In this document: piece by piece, positions 23,101 to 32,968 of the stretch
Position numbering within the stretch: the stretch's first letter is position 1
Layout: the number at the start of each line of letters is the position of its first letter
Assembly: GCA_016987375.1 (NCBI GenBank)
Contig: PJRA01000198.1
Location: forward strand, 852,644 to 890,785
Direction: 5' to 3'
Source of the DNA: Brachionus koreanus
Lineage: Eukaryota; Rotifera; Eurotatoria; Ploima; Brachionidae
Length of the DNA: 38,142 bases
Program-made: the position numbers and the translations under genes
Notes under the pieces: generated by a model
Seen by the model: only the letters and a program-made list of their open reading frames with translations
Told to the model about the DNA's origin: nothing
Databases searched by the model: none

Positions 23101-26100
23101 TTTTGAAACGAATTTTCCAAAAGAGTAGCTTGTTGTTGTTGCTGTTCTTGTTGTAACAGTTGCTGTCGAGATTAAGATGGTTGAATTTCTAATGCTTTTT
23201 TTGTTTTTCCACGGTTACTCTTTTTTCTTTTTTGACCTATTGGAGCATCATGTGAATTTGGATGCCATTCGAGTTTTTTTCTTTGCAAGATAAAGCTAAT
23301 ATATGCTTACAAACATAATTTTTCCTATAAAACGGACATGTACACGTACTTGGTCTCCAATCTGATGATATTTTAACCGTCCAAATAGATGTAGTCAAAT
23401 TATATTAAAAAGTTTAGCTATCAAGTGTAAAAATTTAGCAATCATAAATTAATTTTTTTTACTAGCAGTTAAAAAAAAAAATTACTAGCAGAAGAAATAG
23501 ATCTCTTGTTTAACTAGATTCTGTGTCTTTTTGGAACAGAGTTTAAAATCAGTGTCTCATTGTTCAATGTTTTCTCAATGCTCTGATAATGGCAATTTTA
23601 ACCAGTTCTAAAAGCAAAAAATTTAGATACTCTACCCTAGCATTCAAAGGCCGGAGGGGTTTTTTGAACCCCTTTTGTTACTTCCTTTATTTGTTTTTTA
23701 TTATTCAATAGATTTAATCATTTTTTATAATTCTTTTTTCAATTTTATCTTTAAAAATATTATATTATAAGTTATTTAATTTTTATTACAAAATAATTTT
23801 ATTTTCATTGAAAAAAAGTAAAAAAACGTGTCGAATAAAATGTATGGAAAAAAACCTTCGGCCTTTCCTTTGAGTGTTAAGCTAGTTTTCATTGTTTAAT
23901 AAAAAGTGTTAATGAGTAAAAAATAGTGGATTACTTTTAAATACCGTATACCCTTGCAAAGAGATGCATGCACCAACAATCAAAAGTCAGATAAAGAGAA
24001 AGCGTGTATATTCCTTTTGAGTTTTAGCTTTATTACAGCTTTATTTTATTTTAAAAGCATTTTAGTTTGAAAAATCTAATAACAACTTTTCTACTTTTTT
24101 TTTAAATTTTTATTTTAAAATCTAAATATTAGCCCCGCACTTAAAACTAGAAAATGTATTAAAAAAAAAAATAATTTTTAATCATTTTTGAATTAATTTT
24201 TTAATCACCTTTAAATTCTGAATTTTGAATTTATTATAATCTAGACTTTTCAAATTTTATTATTTTTTACTATTTTTTTAAAGCTCTCGTTATCAAGTAC
24301 AATAACTTGATTTGAAAATTTTTAAATAAATAAGAAATTAAAATGTCTATTTTTCCGGCTTTTGCACAAATCTGATTTAATTGATACTCTTTTGTGTGTA
24401 ACAACAATTTTCAATATTGATTTTACAGTTAAATTAATTTTATTTTTTTAAATTTGTCAGGTTAGTACATGATAGAACAGTCTTGAAAAAAAAGATAGTA
24501 TTCTTAACAAAATATTTTGCTTAAAAACTAATGAGCAATATTTCAAAAAAATTGACAAAATATCAAAATTTTGCTGCCTCTTAAACGGTTACCTTTAACT
24601 TGAGTCTCAAATTTAGAATGATTTAAACTAACTTTTATGCAAACATGCTAATTTATTTTTTTATTAGTAAAAGGAATGAGAATACGACCAGATCCATTAC
24701 CGAATCAAAATGATAGAAGAAGAGATTTTTGCTCTAGATATGATGGCTATGGAGAATTTTGTCTAAACGAAAATGTAGATAAGCCACTTAATCCTGCACC
24801 TCTTATAAACAAAACTCTGGAGAATCATCCTGTATTCAAAACTCCAATTTTTATTATCAGTTCAATGTCACATACTTCATTGAGAATGACTCTGGAGACA
24901 GTCATTATGCAGCCTGGAGTGCAACGAAGTCAAGTTTTTGTCTGCATTGACGAAAAACTTGACGAACTTTGGTCCTTGGTTGACTTGTTTGGTTTCAGAA
25001 GTTGCAAAATAGAATCTAGCTTTAACTACACTGAGATTTATCGCAAAGCTTTGGTCCAAGCTTTTGAAACTGATCTAGCTGAGAACAACGAAAATGTCAT
25101 TGTAATAGAAGAAGATTTGATCTTAGCACCAGATTTTTTATATTTTTTTACCCAACTTTACGACACTTTTACCAAAGATTCAAATTTAGCTGCCATCTCT
25201 ACTTGGAATCCAAATGGTAATTGAATTTTTTTTAACATTCAAAACCGAGACGCCAAAAAAAAATTTAAATTCCGTCTTTTTAGCGTAAATTCAAAAGCTA
25301 AAATTTTATTATAAAAAAAAATTTTGATATTTTTTTGCTTAAAAATCTGAAATACAAAAACAAAAAAATCATAAAAGTCATTTTTTAAGGTTATACACAA
25401 TTAGATGGTTCTTCAAGTTTTGTCTATAGGACTAATGAATTTCCTGGTTTAGCATATATGCTAAAGAAAAGTGTTTATGAAGCTTATATAAAAGACTCTT
25501 TTTACGAATGTTGTTCCAAAAGAGCTTGGTACGACTGGAGTTTAATTGACAAAAAAACCAAAGAGTCTGTGCTTATGGATGTGCTTGTGCCGGATGTTTC
25601 TCGCTCTTTTAGAAGACCCTATGACATTTCCTCTGAGGATTATTCATTTTTGAATAATTTGATAAATAGAAAACGAAAAACAAATTTGTAAGTTTTTTTA
25701 ATTAATAAAAATTTTATTTAAAAAAATAAAAATTATGTTTTGACTAGGATACCATTTCCGGAACTAGTCGAGCTAAGTTCACTTGCTTCAAGAAACAGTT
25801 ATGATGATTTTTTGAAAAAAACCTTGAAGAGTGCTCTTGAATTTCCGAATCAGGAGAGTTGTTTCAAACAAGGAAATATTTCGTTGCCACAAACTTCTAA
25901 GTATTTGATTATTTTTTTGTATAAAACAAAAAAAATTAAATAATTTTATTTTTAGTCAATATTACAAAATTATTTATTCACAAGAAAACGAGTCAGATTT
26001 AAAAAAATTAAAAGAACTTTGTAGTTGTTTTCATTTGTTTTTTGACAGTGAGACAGCGCCCAAAGGACTTTACCAAAAAAATTTGCTAAGATTTTATTCT

Positions 26101-26151
26101 CATAAAAACAGTTACATTTTAGTTGGGTCAAAGAGCAAACTTTTAGTCTGA
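20167..26151 (+). CDS. POMGNT1: POMGNT1-like glycosyltransferase with two ILEI-type stem domains
   Basis: Exons: 20167..20344, 20392..20478, 20538..20640, 20697..20761, 20908..20958, 21013..21097, 21147..21273, 21336..21402, 21460..21643, 21699..21890, then 21945..22083 or 22199..22325, 22418..22487, 24668..25216, 25390..25687, 25748..25900, 25956..26151. All are in phase; 843 or 847 residues (human 660). Human POMGNT1 adds GlcNAc to O-mannose in the Golgi, as on alpha-dystroglycan. Seen here: type II anchor (FLIFVLFVFVSYLSV); first ILEI/FAM3-like domain (GRGINLIVLD, AYDTYTD, IKFRDGFVMIGQRG); second (GRGINIVVVG, HFDTYIED, FDDASTK); then a GnT-I-type catalytic domain with FCSRYDGYGEFC, metal-binding VIEEDLILAPDF, FPGLAYMLKKS, LVPDVSRSF, and a C terminus ending SYILVGSKSKL. 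Intron 12 is 2.18 kb and holds two transposable elements. AATAAA lies just after the stop. Confidence 0.92.
21945..22083 (+). other. Alternative exon 11a of the POMGNT1-like gene
   Basis: Encodes the end of the second ILEI domain in one form (LLFRDMGSELIDKIRFRSGW). It begins with one base completing a split codon and ends in phase 0, exactly like 11b. Over the 29-residue aligned block it shares 12 identities with 11b. The first acceptor (TTAG before 21945) was preferred to the one before 21975 because it restores the N-terminal helix of the domain. Confidence 0.75.
22199..22325 (+). other. Alternative exon 11b of the POMGNT1-like gene
   Basis: Homologous to 11a, with the same entry and exit phases; encodes FFDLGSGLIQNLRHRDAWIF and then VGRKGINGFSPIEE, closer to the FAM3 consensus (FRDGWVFxGGKG). 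If spliced after 11a, its frame hits TAG after five codons, so the two exons can only be used one at a time. Confidence 0.75.
22590..23500 (-). mobile_element. SWIM-zinc-finger DNA transposon remnant in intron 12
   Basis: Perfect 23-bp inverted ends at 22601-22623 and 23478-23500 (CTATTTCTTCTGCTAGTAAT...), with ATCTCTTG at 22582-22589 and again at 23501-23508 as a likely 8-bp target duplication. The left copy lies 11 bp outside the inverted end. Many short GCTAGTAA/TAGCAA units lie just inside both ends. On the minus strand, 23398..23270 encodes a SWIM finger (STCTCPFYRKNYVCKHILAL). After a frameshift, 23286..23175 gives APIGQKRKKSNRG..KKAL, the basic C-terminal tail seen in MULE-like SWIM proteins. 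This is followed by a Gln-rich part and a second stop, then a basic RRRRPRG tail ending near 22902. The 5' transposase part is missing, so the copy is non-autonomous. Confidence 0.75.
23641..23880. mobile_element. TTAA-flanked MITE, copy 2
   Basis: Same family as 5533..5756: begins CATTCAAAGGCCGG, shares CCCCTTTTGTTACTT and the following A/T-rich body, and ends CCTTTGAGTG followed by TTAA (23877-23880). The left flank is CTAG instead of TTAA, so one target copy has mutated or the insertion was atypical. The right inverted end is nearly complete here (CACTCAAAGG AAAGGCCGAAGG when reversed). It lies in intron 12 of the POMGNT1-like gene. Confidence 0.75.
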
Positions 26152-26544
26152 AAAAAATAAACTCACATTTTAAATGCATAAATAACCTTGAACAATCGAA
26201 TACTTTCTCAGTATTTTTTGTTATTTTAAAAATTGATGTCTCAATGTTTTATTAAATATAGGTTCATTTTTTTTCATGATCGTCTTTAATTTAAACTTAA
26301 ATGAGCATTGAAAATTCGTTCATGAAAGAGTGCTTTAATTATTTAATATTTCTTTATTTATTATTAATAATTTCAATTTCTTCGAATAAATTTATTAAAA
26401 TTATTTTGCTTTTAAATTTAAATTAAATTTTGATACACGAATATTTCAATTATTTAAAAGTTTTCTTTTCTAAAACAGTATAAATTAGCTTTAAATTGTA
26501 TTTTTAAAAATTATTTATTTATTCAACAAAATCAATTATTTAAA
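26152..26544. other. 3' flank of the POMGNT1-like gene
   Basis: AATAAA just after the stop, then A/T-rich sequence with no coding exon. Confidence 0.45.
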
Positions 26545-26730
26545 ATGAACAAAAAAAATAAAATTATTGACTTTAAAAAAGATAAATGGGCAATAAGTAA
26601 ATGTAATTATTGGCTTTACTTGAAACATTACCATTGCTATCATATTACAGCATTGGAAGTCAATCAAAATTGTCTTATAATTCCCAATCGCTATATAATG
26701 GTAGTAATTGAACTTAAGAAAAAAAGCTGA
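26545..26730 (+). pseudogene. SWIM-finger fragment, transposon relic
   Basis: A 61-codon open frame with KWAISKCNYWLYLKHYHCYH followed by ITALEVNQNCLIIPNRY. This fits the SWIM pattern CxCx(n)CxHxxAL, except that the second Cys of the first pair is Tyr (a single G-to-A change from TGT would give it). Such fingers end MULE-like transposases, like the one in intron 12 nearby but on the other strand. It is probably a decayed fragment, not a gene. Confidence 0.45.
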
Positions 26731-27523
26731 TAAGCTGGTTAAGCCAAAGAAAGCCTTGTATAAAAAGTAATTTGTAATTTTGTTGAATTTTATTTTTTAA
26801 TTGTATCTTTTGTTAATACTGACTAAATAAAAAAGACAAGTAAATAAAAAAATTATGATAATAATTTTAAATAATTATGATGTCATTAATTTTAAATAAA
26901 TTTTTGAGCAATAAACTTATAATTCTTGACGTTAATTAAATGAATTTGACAGTTTTTAGAACAACTAAGTAATAAAAAAGGTTAAACACAAAAAAAAAGA
27001 AATTTGGATGATGCAGACTTTAAATCACCTTATTTTTAGAACAGATAAAATTGGCAAAATATGATAAAATGTGTCTCTGTATTAAATTTTAAAACTAAAA
27101 AATATTTTAAAATTATTTCTTGAATGTAATTTTTTAATATTTTCATTCGAATCATTAACTATAAATCATAAAATAAGCACTATATGCTTGTATTAAATAA
27201 TTTTTGCATATTAATCTATTTTTTAGCAATAGAAAGGCCGGCTTATTATTAAATAAAAATTATTAATAAAAATGAAAATTTCAAATTAATGTAGGGTAGA
27301 AAAAATTAATAAAATTAAAAACAAGATACAAAGTTTTTATTAAAAAAAAAATTATAAAATTTTATTTCAATCAAAAAATATTCAAGTTTCTATTTTTTAA
27401 AATTGGGTATATAAATCCCTGAGGATTTCTGGTGTTAGTTTAGTTTAGTTCATTAAATAAATATAAATGGAACAATTGATGTAATACACCGTCTGAAAAT
27501 TACTTGAACGCCTTGGTTCTTAA
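26731..27523. other. A/T-rich spacer
   Basis: No gene or clear repeat seen. A lone AAAGGCCGGC near 27234 recalls the MITE end, but nothing else of the element is present. Confidence 0.35.
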
Positions 27524-27692
27524 TTAGCTGTCTCTTAGAATGCCTTTTGTTTCTAGCTCTTCTTCTTGCCCTTCTTTTGTCAATTTGTCTTTCTCTAGAG
27601 TCCCATGCAATACATAGTTCTTATAGCCAAATATTGTCTGGAAAGCCTTAGTGAGCCATAGTTCGGATTCGTGTTTGGATAGAAGCACATTG
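27524..27692 (-). CDS. Orphan coding-like terminal exon, unknown
   Basis: On the minus strand, an AAG acceptor is followed by an open frame of 55 residues and TAA. It reads SNVLLSKHESELWLTKAFQ, then a Gly/Tyr/Lys/Glu-rich part. The stretch is clearly less A/T-rich than its surroundings, with protein-like composition. No upstream exon was found between here and the BMP-like gene. A second frame is also open for 31 codons from an ATG at its start, which weakens the case. It may be a relic. Confidence 0.25.
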
Positions 27693-28177
27693 CTTAAAAT
27701 TGGTTATGATAATTAAGAGTTGAACAGGGAAAATATCCGAATTTGGCGCTAAACAATTAAATTTTAACTTTCAAATATTTCAAATTGCTATTTCTAATTT
27801 AGTAGAAATTTAAAATAATTTTTGACTCAATATTAATGTTTTTCTTAGTCAAAAATTTATCATAAATACCTCTATTTTTCAATTTTCAGTCAAACAATGA
27901 TCAGAAATTTATTTTAAATTTTCTTTAAAAAAATTTTCCATCGATTTAAATTAATGGTTATTTAATTAGAAAAAAAAATTTATATACATAAAAAATATCA
28001 ATTAAACAGGAAAAAAAAACACTTAAATCTTCAAAAGATTGATTGGGATTGATTTCATGGCTTTGGATCTAAATTATTGATTCCAAACGATTTTATAGAA
28101 ATTTAAAAAAAAAAAAATGAATCAACACAACAAAAAATTTCAAAATTGCAGATAATTTAACTAATTTAGAAAAAAAA
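27693..28177. other. A/T-rich spacer
   Basis: 3' flank of the BMP-like gene. Nothing identifiable. Confidence 0.4.
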
Positions 28178-29800
28178 TTAGCGACAAGAACATTCTGTTA
28201 CCACCATGTCTGGCAAATATTTGACCACATAGTCGACTGAGTTAGTGTCTTTATAGAAAATAGGAAGCTTTGAAGTAGATGATGGAGTACAGCATAATTC
28301 AGGGGCCTGATTGTGCACACTTAGCTTAATCGTATTCAATATACTCTGCAATGCTGCATAGTTTGAAAAAGACAATTCCTTTAAAGAAAAAAATAAAATT
28401 AAAATCATTAAAATAATTAATTTTTTTACCTTATTGTAAGGATATTTACAGCTACCATCACAATAATTTCCTTGAAATCTTTTCGGCTCAATAATCCAAT
28501 TCGAAAAGCTCAAGTCCTGAAAGTCAATAATCAATGGTTTTGTTTGACATTTGATTTTTTCACTTTTGGTCTCATTAAAATCATGATTCCATTGTTCATC
28601 ATCCCAAGGAAGCAATAAACTAGTCCAATTGGCCTCATCTAGTCCGTTCAAACTATCCAAATTTCTTCTAGTTCTTAAATGGTCTTTGAATATCAGCTCT
28701 ATATTGTTTAAATTCAAATTTTCTCTATAATTTGGTAAATAATTGAACAAATTTGTCTTATTACTGTTGGCAATATTTTCAACTGGTTTGGTCTCAATTA
28801 ATTTAATGCTTGAATCCTGGCTATGGTAGACCTCGGTTTGTTCTTGTTGATGAAAATCATTTTTCACATTAACACGATGCTGCTCTTTGTCATCTAGTAG
28901 TTGTAAGTCAGTGGGCAAGCGGTTTTTGAAAAAACTTTTCATCTCTTGGTCACTCTCACGGCTGTACACTATCAAATATGGATCCAAACGAGCTGGCACA
29001 TTTCTGAAGCGATTCGAGTCAATCATCAATATCATGTCTTCAATTTTGGCTTGTTTAGACACTTCTTTGTCAAAAGTAAAATAAAAATTTTTTTCAATAT
29101 AATTATTATTAGCTATTTGTCCAAATTTGAATCTGTTTATTCGAGTGTTTAGAAAAGAGTTGACCGAATCAGCCAAATCAAACGTATGCCAGTTGGTGCG
29201 TCTCCTCCTAAGTCTAAATCCGCTTAAATCAATTACACTCGAAACAGTTGAATTCAAAATGTGTGGAATTATTTCATCTAAATTTGAATTGTTGTTCAGA
29301 TGATAGTGAATATTGACCAGTGGTCTGTATCTCAATAGACGTCTGTTCAGATAGAGTTCAGCGCTGAGAACATTTTCCGTTTGACCAAGCATGCTTAGAT
29401 TAAAAATAAAACTGGGCCGTTGATTGTTGATAATCTTAATCGACGGAATAAACCGTATTGTATTGGCATCCGGATTTTTGTGAATAGGCTCGCCATTTTT
29501 AAGGACCTGATACATTGCTCTCAATTGTTCGAGCCCTCTTATTTTCTGATCTACTTGAGCAGATTTGAATATCGGAAGTTTGCGAGCTCTGTGGTCCTTG
29601 GGCTGTCCAGTCAATTTCTCAAAGTCGTAGTTCGACAAGTCAAATGGCTCGCTTTCGGTCTTCGGATGTCCTATTTTGGACAGCTGAGCCAAAATTTTGG
29701 CCTGATTTGTCAGTCCCTTGGCCCGTTCTATTGTATTGATGCTCGATTGATTGTCCGATGCCGAGACCAAGCATATAAAAAGTAAAGTCAGCGATATCAT
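28178..29800 (-). CDS. TGF-beta family ligand, BMP-like
   Basis: Two exons, 29800..28430 and 28378..28178, giving a 523-residue secreted precursor. In order: signal peptide (MISLTLLFICLVSA); a propeptide of ~360 residues with N-glycosylation sites; a furin-type site RTRR at residues 376-379; a ~40-residue linker; and the cystine-knot domain from Cys418 with all seven cysteines (C418, C447, C451, C486, C487, C520, C522), including the interchain Cys (the CC pair). Motifs WIIEPKRFQGNYCDGSCKYP, ELCCTP and DMVVTECSCR match the BMP branch, nearest by eye to BMP3/GDF10 or ADMP types. It would bind type I/II receptor serine kinases and act through Smads. The 51-nt intron falls inside the knot, between the second and third cysteine groups. 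Subfamily is uncertain. Confidence 0.92.
   Translation of the reverse strand: MISLTLLFICLVSASDNQSSINTIERAKGLTNQAKILAQLSKIGHPKTESEPFDLSNYDFEKLTGQPKDHRARKLPIFKSAQVDQKIRGLEQLRAMYQVLKNGEPIHKNPDANTIRFIPSIKIINNQRPSFIFNLSMLGQTENVLSAELYLNRRLLRYRPLVNIHYHLNNNSNLDEIIPHILNSTVSSVIDLSGFRLRRRRTNWHTFDLADSVNSFLNTRINRFKFGQIANNNYIEKNFYFTFDKEVSKQAKIEDMILMIDSNRFRNVPARLDPYLIVYSRESDQEMKSFFKNRLPTDLQLLDDKEQHRVNVKNDFHQQEQTEVYHSQDSSIKLIETKPVENIANSNKTNLFNYLPNYRENLNLNNIELIFKDHLRTRRNLDSLNGLDEANWTSLLLPWDDEQWNHDFNETKSEKIKCQTKPLIIDFQDLSFSNWIIEPKRFQGNYCDGSCKYPYNKVKKLIILMILILFFSLKELSFSNYAALQSILNTIKLSVHNQAPELCCTPSSTSKLPIFYKDTNSVDYVVKYLPDMVVTECSCR
28379..28429 (-). other. 51-nt, stop-free intron of the BMP-like gene
   Basis: GTAAAA...TTTAAAG in the minus strand, a multiple of three with no stop. 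If retained, it adds 17 mostly hydrophobic residues right after CKYPYNK in the cystine knot. Splicing restores the normal family spacing, so it is read as an intron. Confidence 0.85.
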
Positions 29801-31167
29801 TCTTAAAATTGATTAATTAAATAATTTTTTTTTATAATTCTTTAAAAATTTTATTTCATAATAAATAGAAAAAAAAGTCTAAAATAAATAAACATGTTAA
29901 AAACATTAGTTTGGCGCTTATTTTCAATTAACATTAAAAAATAAAAAAGTTTATTAGTTTTTTTTAGCCTAGGAATAAAAAAATTAATTAAGTTAAAAAT
30001 GTATACAGACAAATTTGAAATTGATTGCTTTTTGGACTAGAATCTAAATGATTAACTGCAGATGAGAGTTAATTTAAAAAATAGATGAAACAAAAAATTC
30101 AAGGTACCAGAAAATAATGAATTTGATTTTTTATTATGAACAAATTTAGTTCAAAATGAGAAATAATTATTAAATTTGAAAAACATAAATAAAAATAATA
30201 TTTATTGGGGTTGAGAAATTTTCATTTTATTTTTTTTTTGTGATTTGATTCTTATCTAATTTTGCGTGAATTTAATTTGAATTTAAAACTAATTTATCTA
30301 GCTAATATAAATGAATATTTGAAGTGGTCGGCTGAGGCTACTTTGATTGATTACAAAACTACTTAGCTTAGAGTGATTTCAACGAGCGGGTTTTTTCATA
30401 TTTTTTTCCCATTTATTTTTACTCGACTTAATAAAATTTGAACTAAAAAATAACACGATGATTAACTTTGATATTGACCATAAATTTTTTTCTCTACTAC
30501 AATGCTTGTTTATTTTAGCTATATTTTGTGAGCTGAACAAAATATTTCAACAAAAACTAATTAATTTGAAATTTTGGTTAAATCATTTTGCTATTTGCGG
30601 AGGCGATTGTCAGTCAAAATTTTGCTAGTTCTAATTTAGATAAGATAATGTTATGCTCATAATTCAAATGACACAAACACTCAAACTGGCTTTAACTTGA
30701 CACATATTAGAAACAAATTTTAAGTCTAATTACTCTAATATCTTTTATGACTTTATTAATATTTCATACCGTGGGAAGACTCTTTTTTTCTACGACCTTA
30801 GGCTAAAACCGATTACTTAATTAAGCTTCTTTTTTTTTGTTCGTCACTAAAAATCAAAAAATATATGCAAAATTGTGCATTTTTATGTCTTTTTATTAAA
30901 CTAGAAATAAAAAAAAAAGAAAAAAAAAATTAATAATTTTTTTTTTCAATTAGTAAAGGTCACTTCTGGTCAGAATTCAAATTAAACAAATCAATGCAGT
31001 CTAGTTGCGAAGCAAGACATAAAAATTCTTCGATTTTAAAAAGAAAAAAATTTTATTTTCAATTTGAATAGCTTGGCCTTAATTAGCCACGCTATTTAAA
31101 TAGTTCCATGTGAACACAATTTCTTTTAAAAATCCAATTAGAAATAATAATAAAATGAAAAAAAAAT

Positions 31168-31244
31168 GAACGAGGATAACTCGAAGATAAATAGTTTAAT
31201 TAAATTTTTAATAAGGATATTTATCTATCGAGTTAATCTCGTTC
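31168..31244. repeat. Imperfect inverted repeat
   Basis: TGAACGAGGATAACTCGAAG...ATAAATA at 31168-31193 is mirrored at 31218-31244 as the reverse complement of GAACGAGATTAACTCGATAG...ATAAATA. The arms are about 26 nt with few mismatches and an A/T-rich loop of ~25 nt. It could form a hairpin or be a small MITE. Confidence 0.5.
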
Positions 31245-32940
31245 GAATGTTGTTGGAAGGTTTAGAAACCAGAAGGTTTCAATTTTTGTTTATGTTTTTT
31301 ATGGTTTAATCTCGTTCTTAAATTTCAAGATCCTTAAATGACTACTTGTCATTAAAATTAACCTTATTAAAACTTTATTGCTATATTGATAACCAACAAC
31401 AAGAAGTTTTGTATGTGTCTTAGCTTATCTTGTACGTGATAAATCTAAATTTTATGGATGCTAGTCAGGCAAATTTTTTTGAGAAAAAAAAATATATAAA
31501 AAAATAAAATACTTGATTTGACCAAATATTTAAATAGCAATTGATTTTATGATTAAATTGAATTTTAAAATTTAGGTATTCATCGATTATTTATTGACGT
31601 GATTTATGATGCTTTTTAAAAGTGCCTAGTTCGATGTTAAACATCGATTTTTGCTTAATGCCAGGTCTGATTTTAGACAAGATTTTCTATCTAAATAGAA
31701 GATTGCGCAACTGCATCCTATTTTCTAGCTAAGCACATATTGGCAGTCATTGGACTGGCATACCGCGGATTCAAGCAAGATTTATTCATGTTGAATTAGC
31801 TCTACTAGCTTAAAAGCCATACATAGTCTGGTAGACGTGTTTTTCTAATCTCATATTTTGTTTGGCTTCAATCTAACTAAACTAAACTTTAAGTGATTTT
31901 TAACAATTTTCAGAAAACGGCTCAATCTTAACTGATTAGAGATGAATCTAATCTCTGATACTGAAGCATCGAAATTGGCTAATATTTTTTCAAATATCAA
32001 TTGTCTCTAAAATATCTTGCTAATAGATAAATCAGATTTTTTTGAGTCTAGGCTCATTTTGAAAAATAATCATCTATAATTTTTTTTTTGCTAGTAATTA
32101 AATTCTTTTTTTTTTATTATTGAAATAAAACATAACAAAAAAAAATTTCTTGAATTGTAATTTAAGCGTCTATGCTTGCTTAATTAAACTTGAAATTCAC
32201 ATTTTATTTTTTATGTTGACCAAATACTTATTTTTTTTTGCTAAAAAAAATCATTTATTTTAATGAAAAAAAAGATAGAAAAACTTAAGTAATTTTTAAT
32301 TCGTTCAATTTGGGCTAAATATCAAGACATCTAAATGAGCAAAAATTGAAGACATGTAAATCTGAAAACAAACGCATTAAAATTCCTAAAATTTATCTTT
32401 AAAACATATTAAATTTTATCTAGGTAATTAAGATTAAGACATTTAGCATAAGCTAGCAATGTCTAAAATATTTTAATTTCTAATTTTTAATCTCTAAGTG
32501 GAATACACACAAAACCAAAGTCCAAGCACAAATTCAGATAACTATAAACTAATTTTGTTTGACTTTTTTTTCTTTAATATGTAAACAAATATGAGATGAG
32601 TTAGTTGTTTTTTTTTATGGTTAAAAAATGCTGGTCATCACATTTCAGTATTGATGCATTGACATTAAGTGCTTTTGTAAAATACTACACTCCGGTATGA
32701 CCATTCGAGTACAACTCAAATAAACTTAAATGTTTAAAATTCACTTTATTAATTCAACTCTTTTTTTTTGACATCATACTTGAAGAGTCTTAGCTTAATT
32801 AGTATGCAAACATGGATCGTCTCGGCGCATCGGCCAGACCCAGATTTAAATATACGGATATTTCATTGTCTTAAGATAATTTATTTTGTATATAAGTAAA
32901 TTTTAAATTTTATTTTTTTCTTCTATCGAGTAAAAATCTT

Positions 32941-32968
32941 TCTCTCACTCTCTCTCTCTCTTTCTCTC
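32941..32968. repeat. TC-rich microsatellite
   Basis: Near-perfect (TC)n tract with two interruptions. Confidence 0.8.

Noticed and set aside
25970..26179. Minus-strand frame of 69 codons
   Set aside because: Antisense to the last exon of the POMGNT1-like gene.
28887..29785. Plus-strand frames of 65-121 codons
   Set aside because: Antisense to the BMP-like precursor, which has signal peptide, cleavage site and cystine knot.
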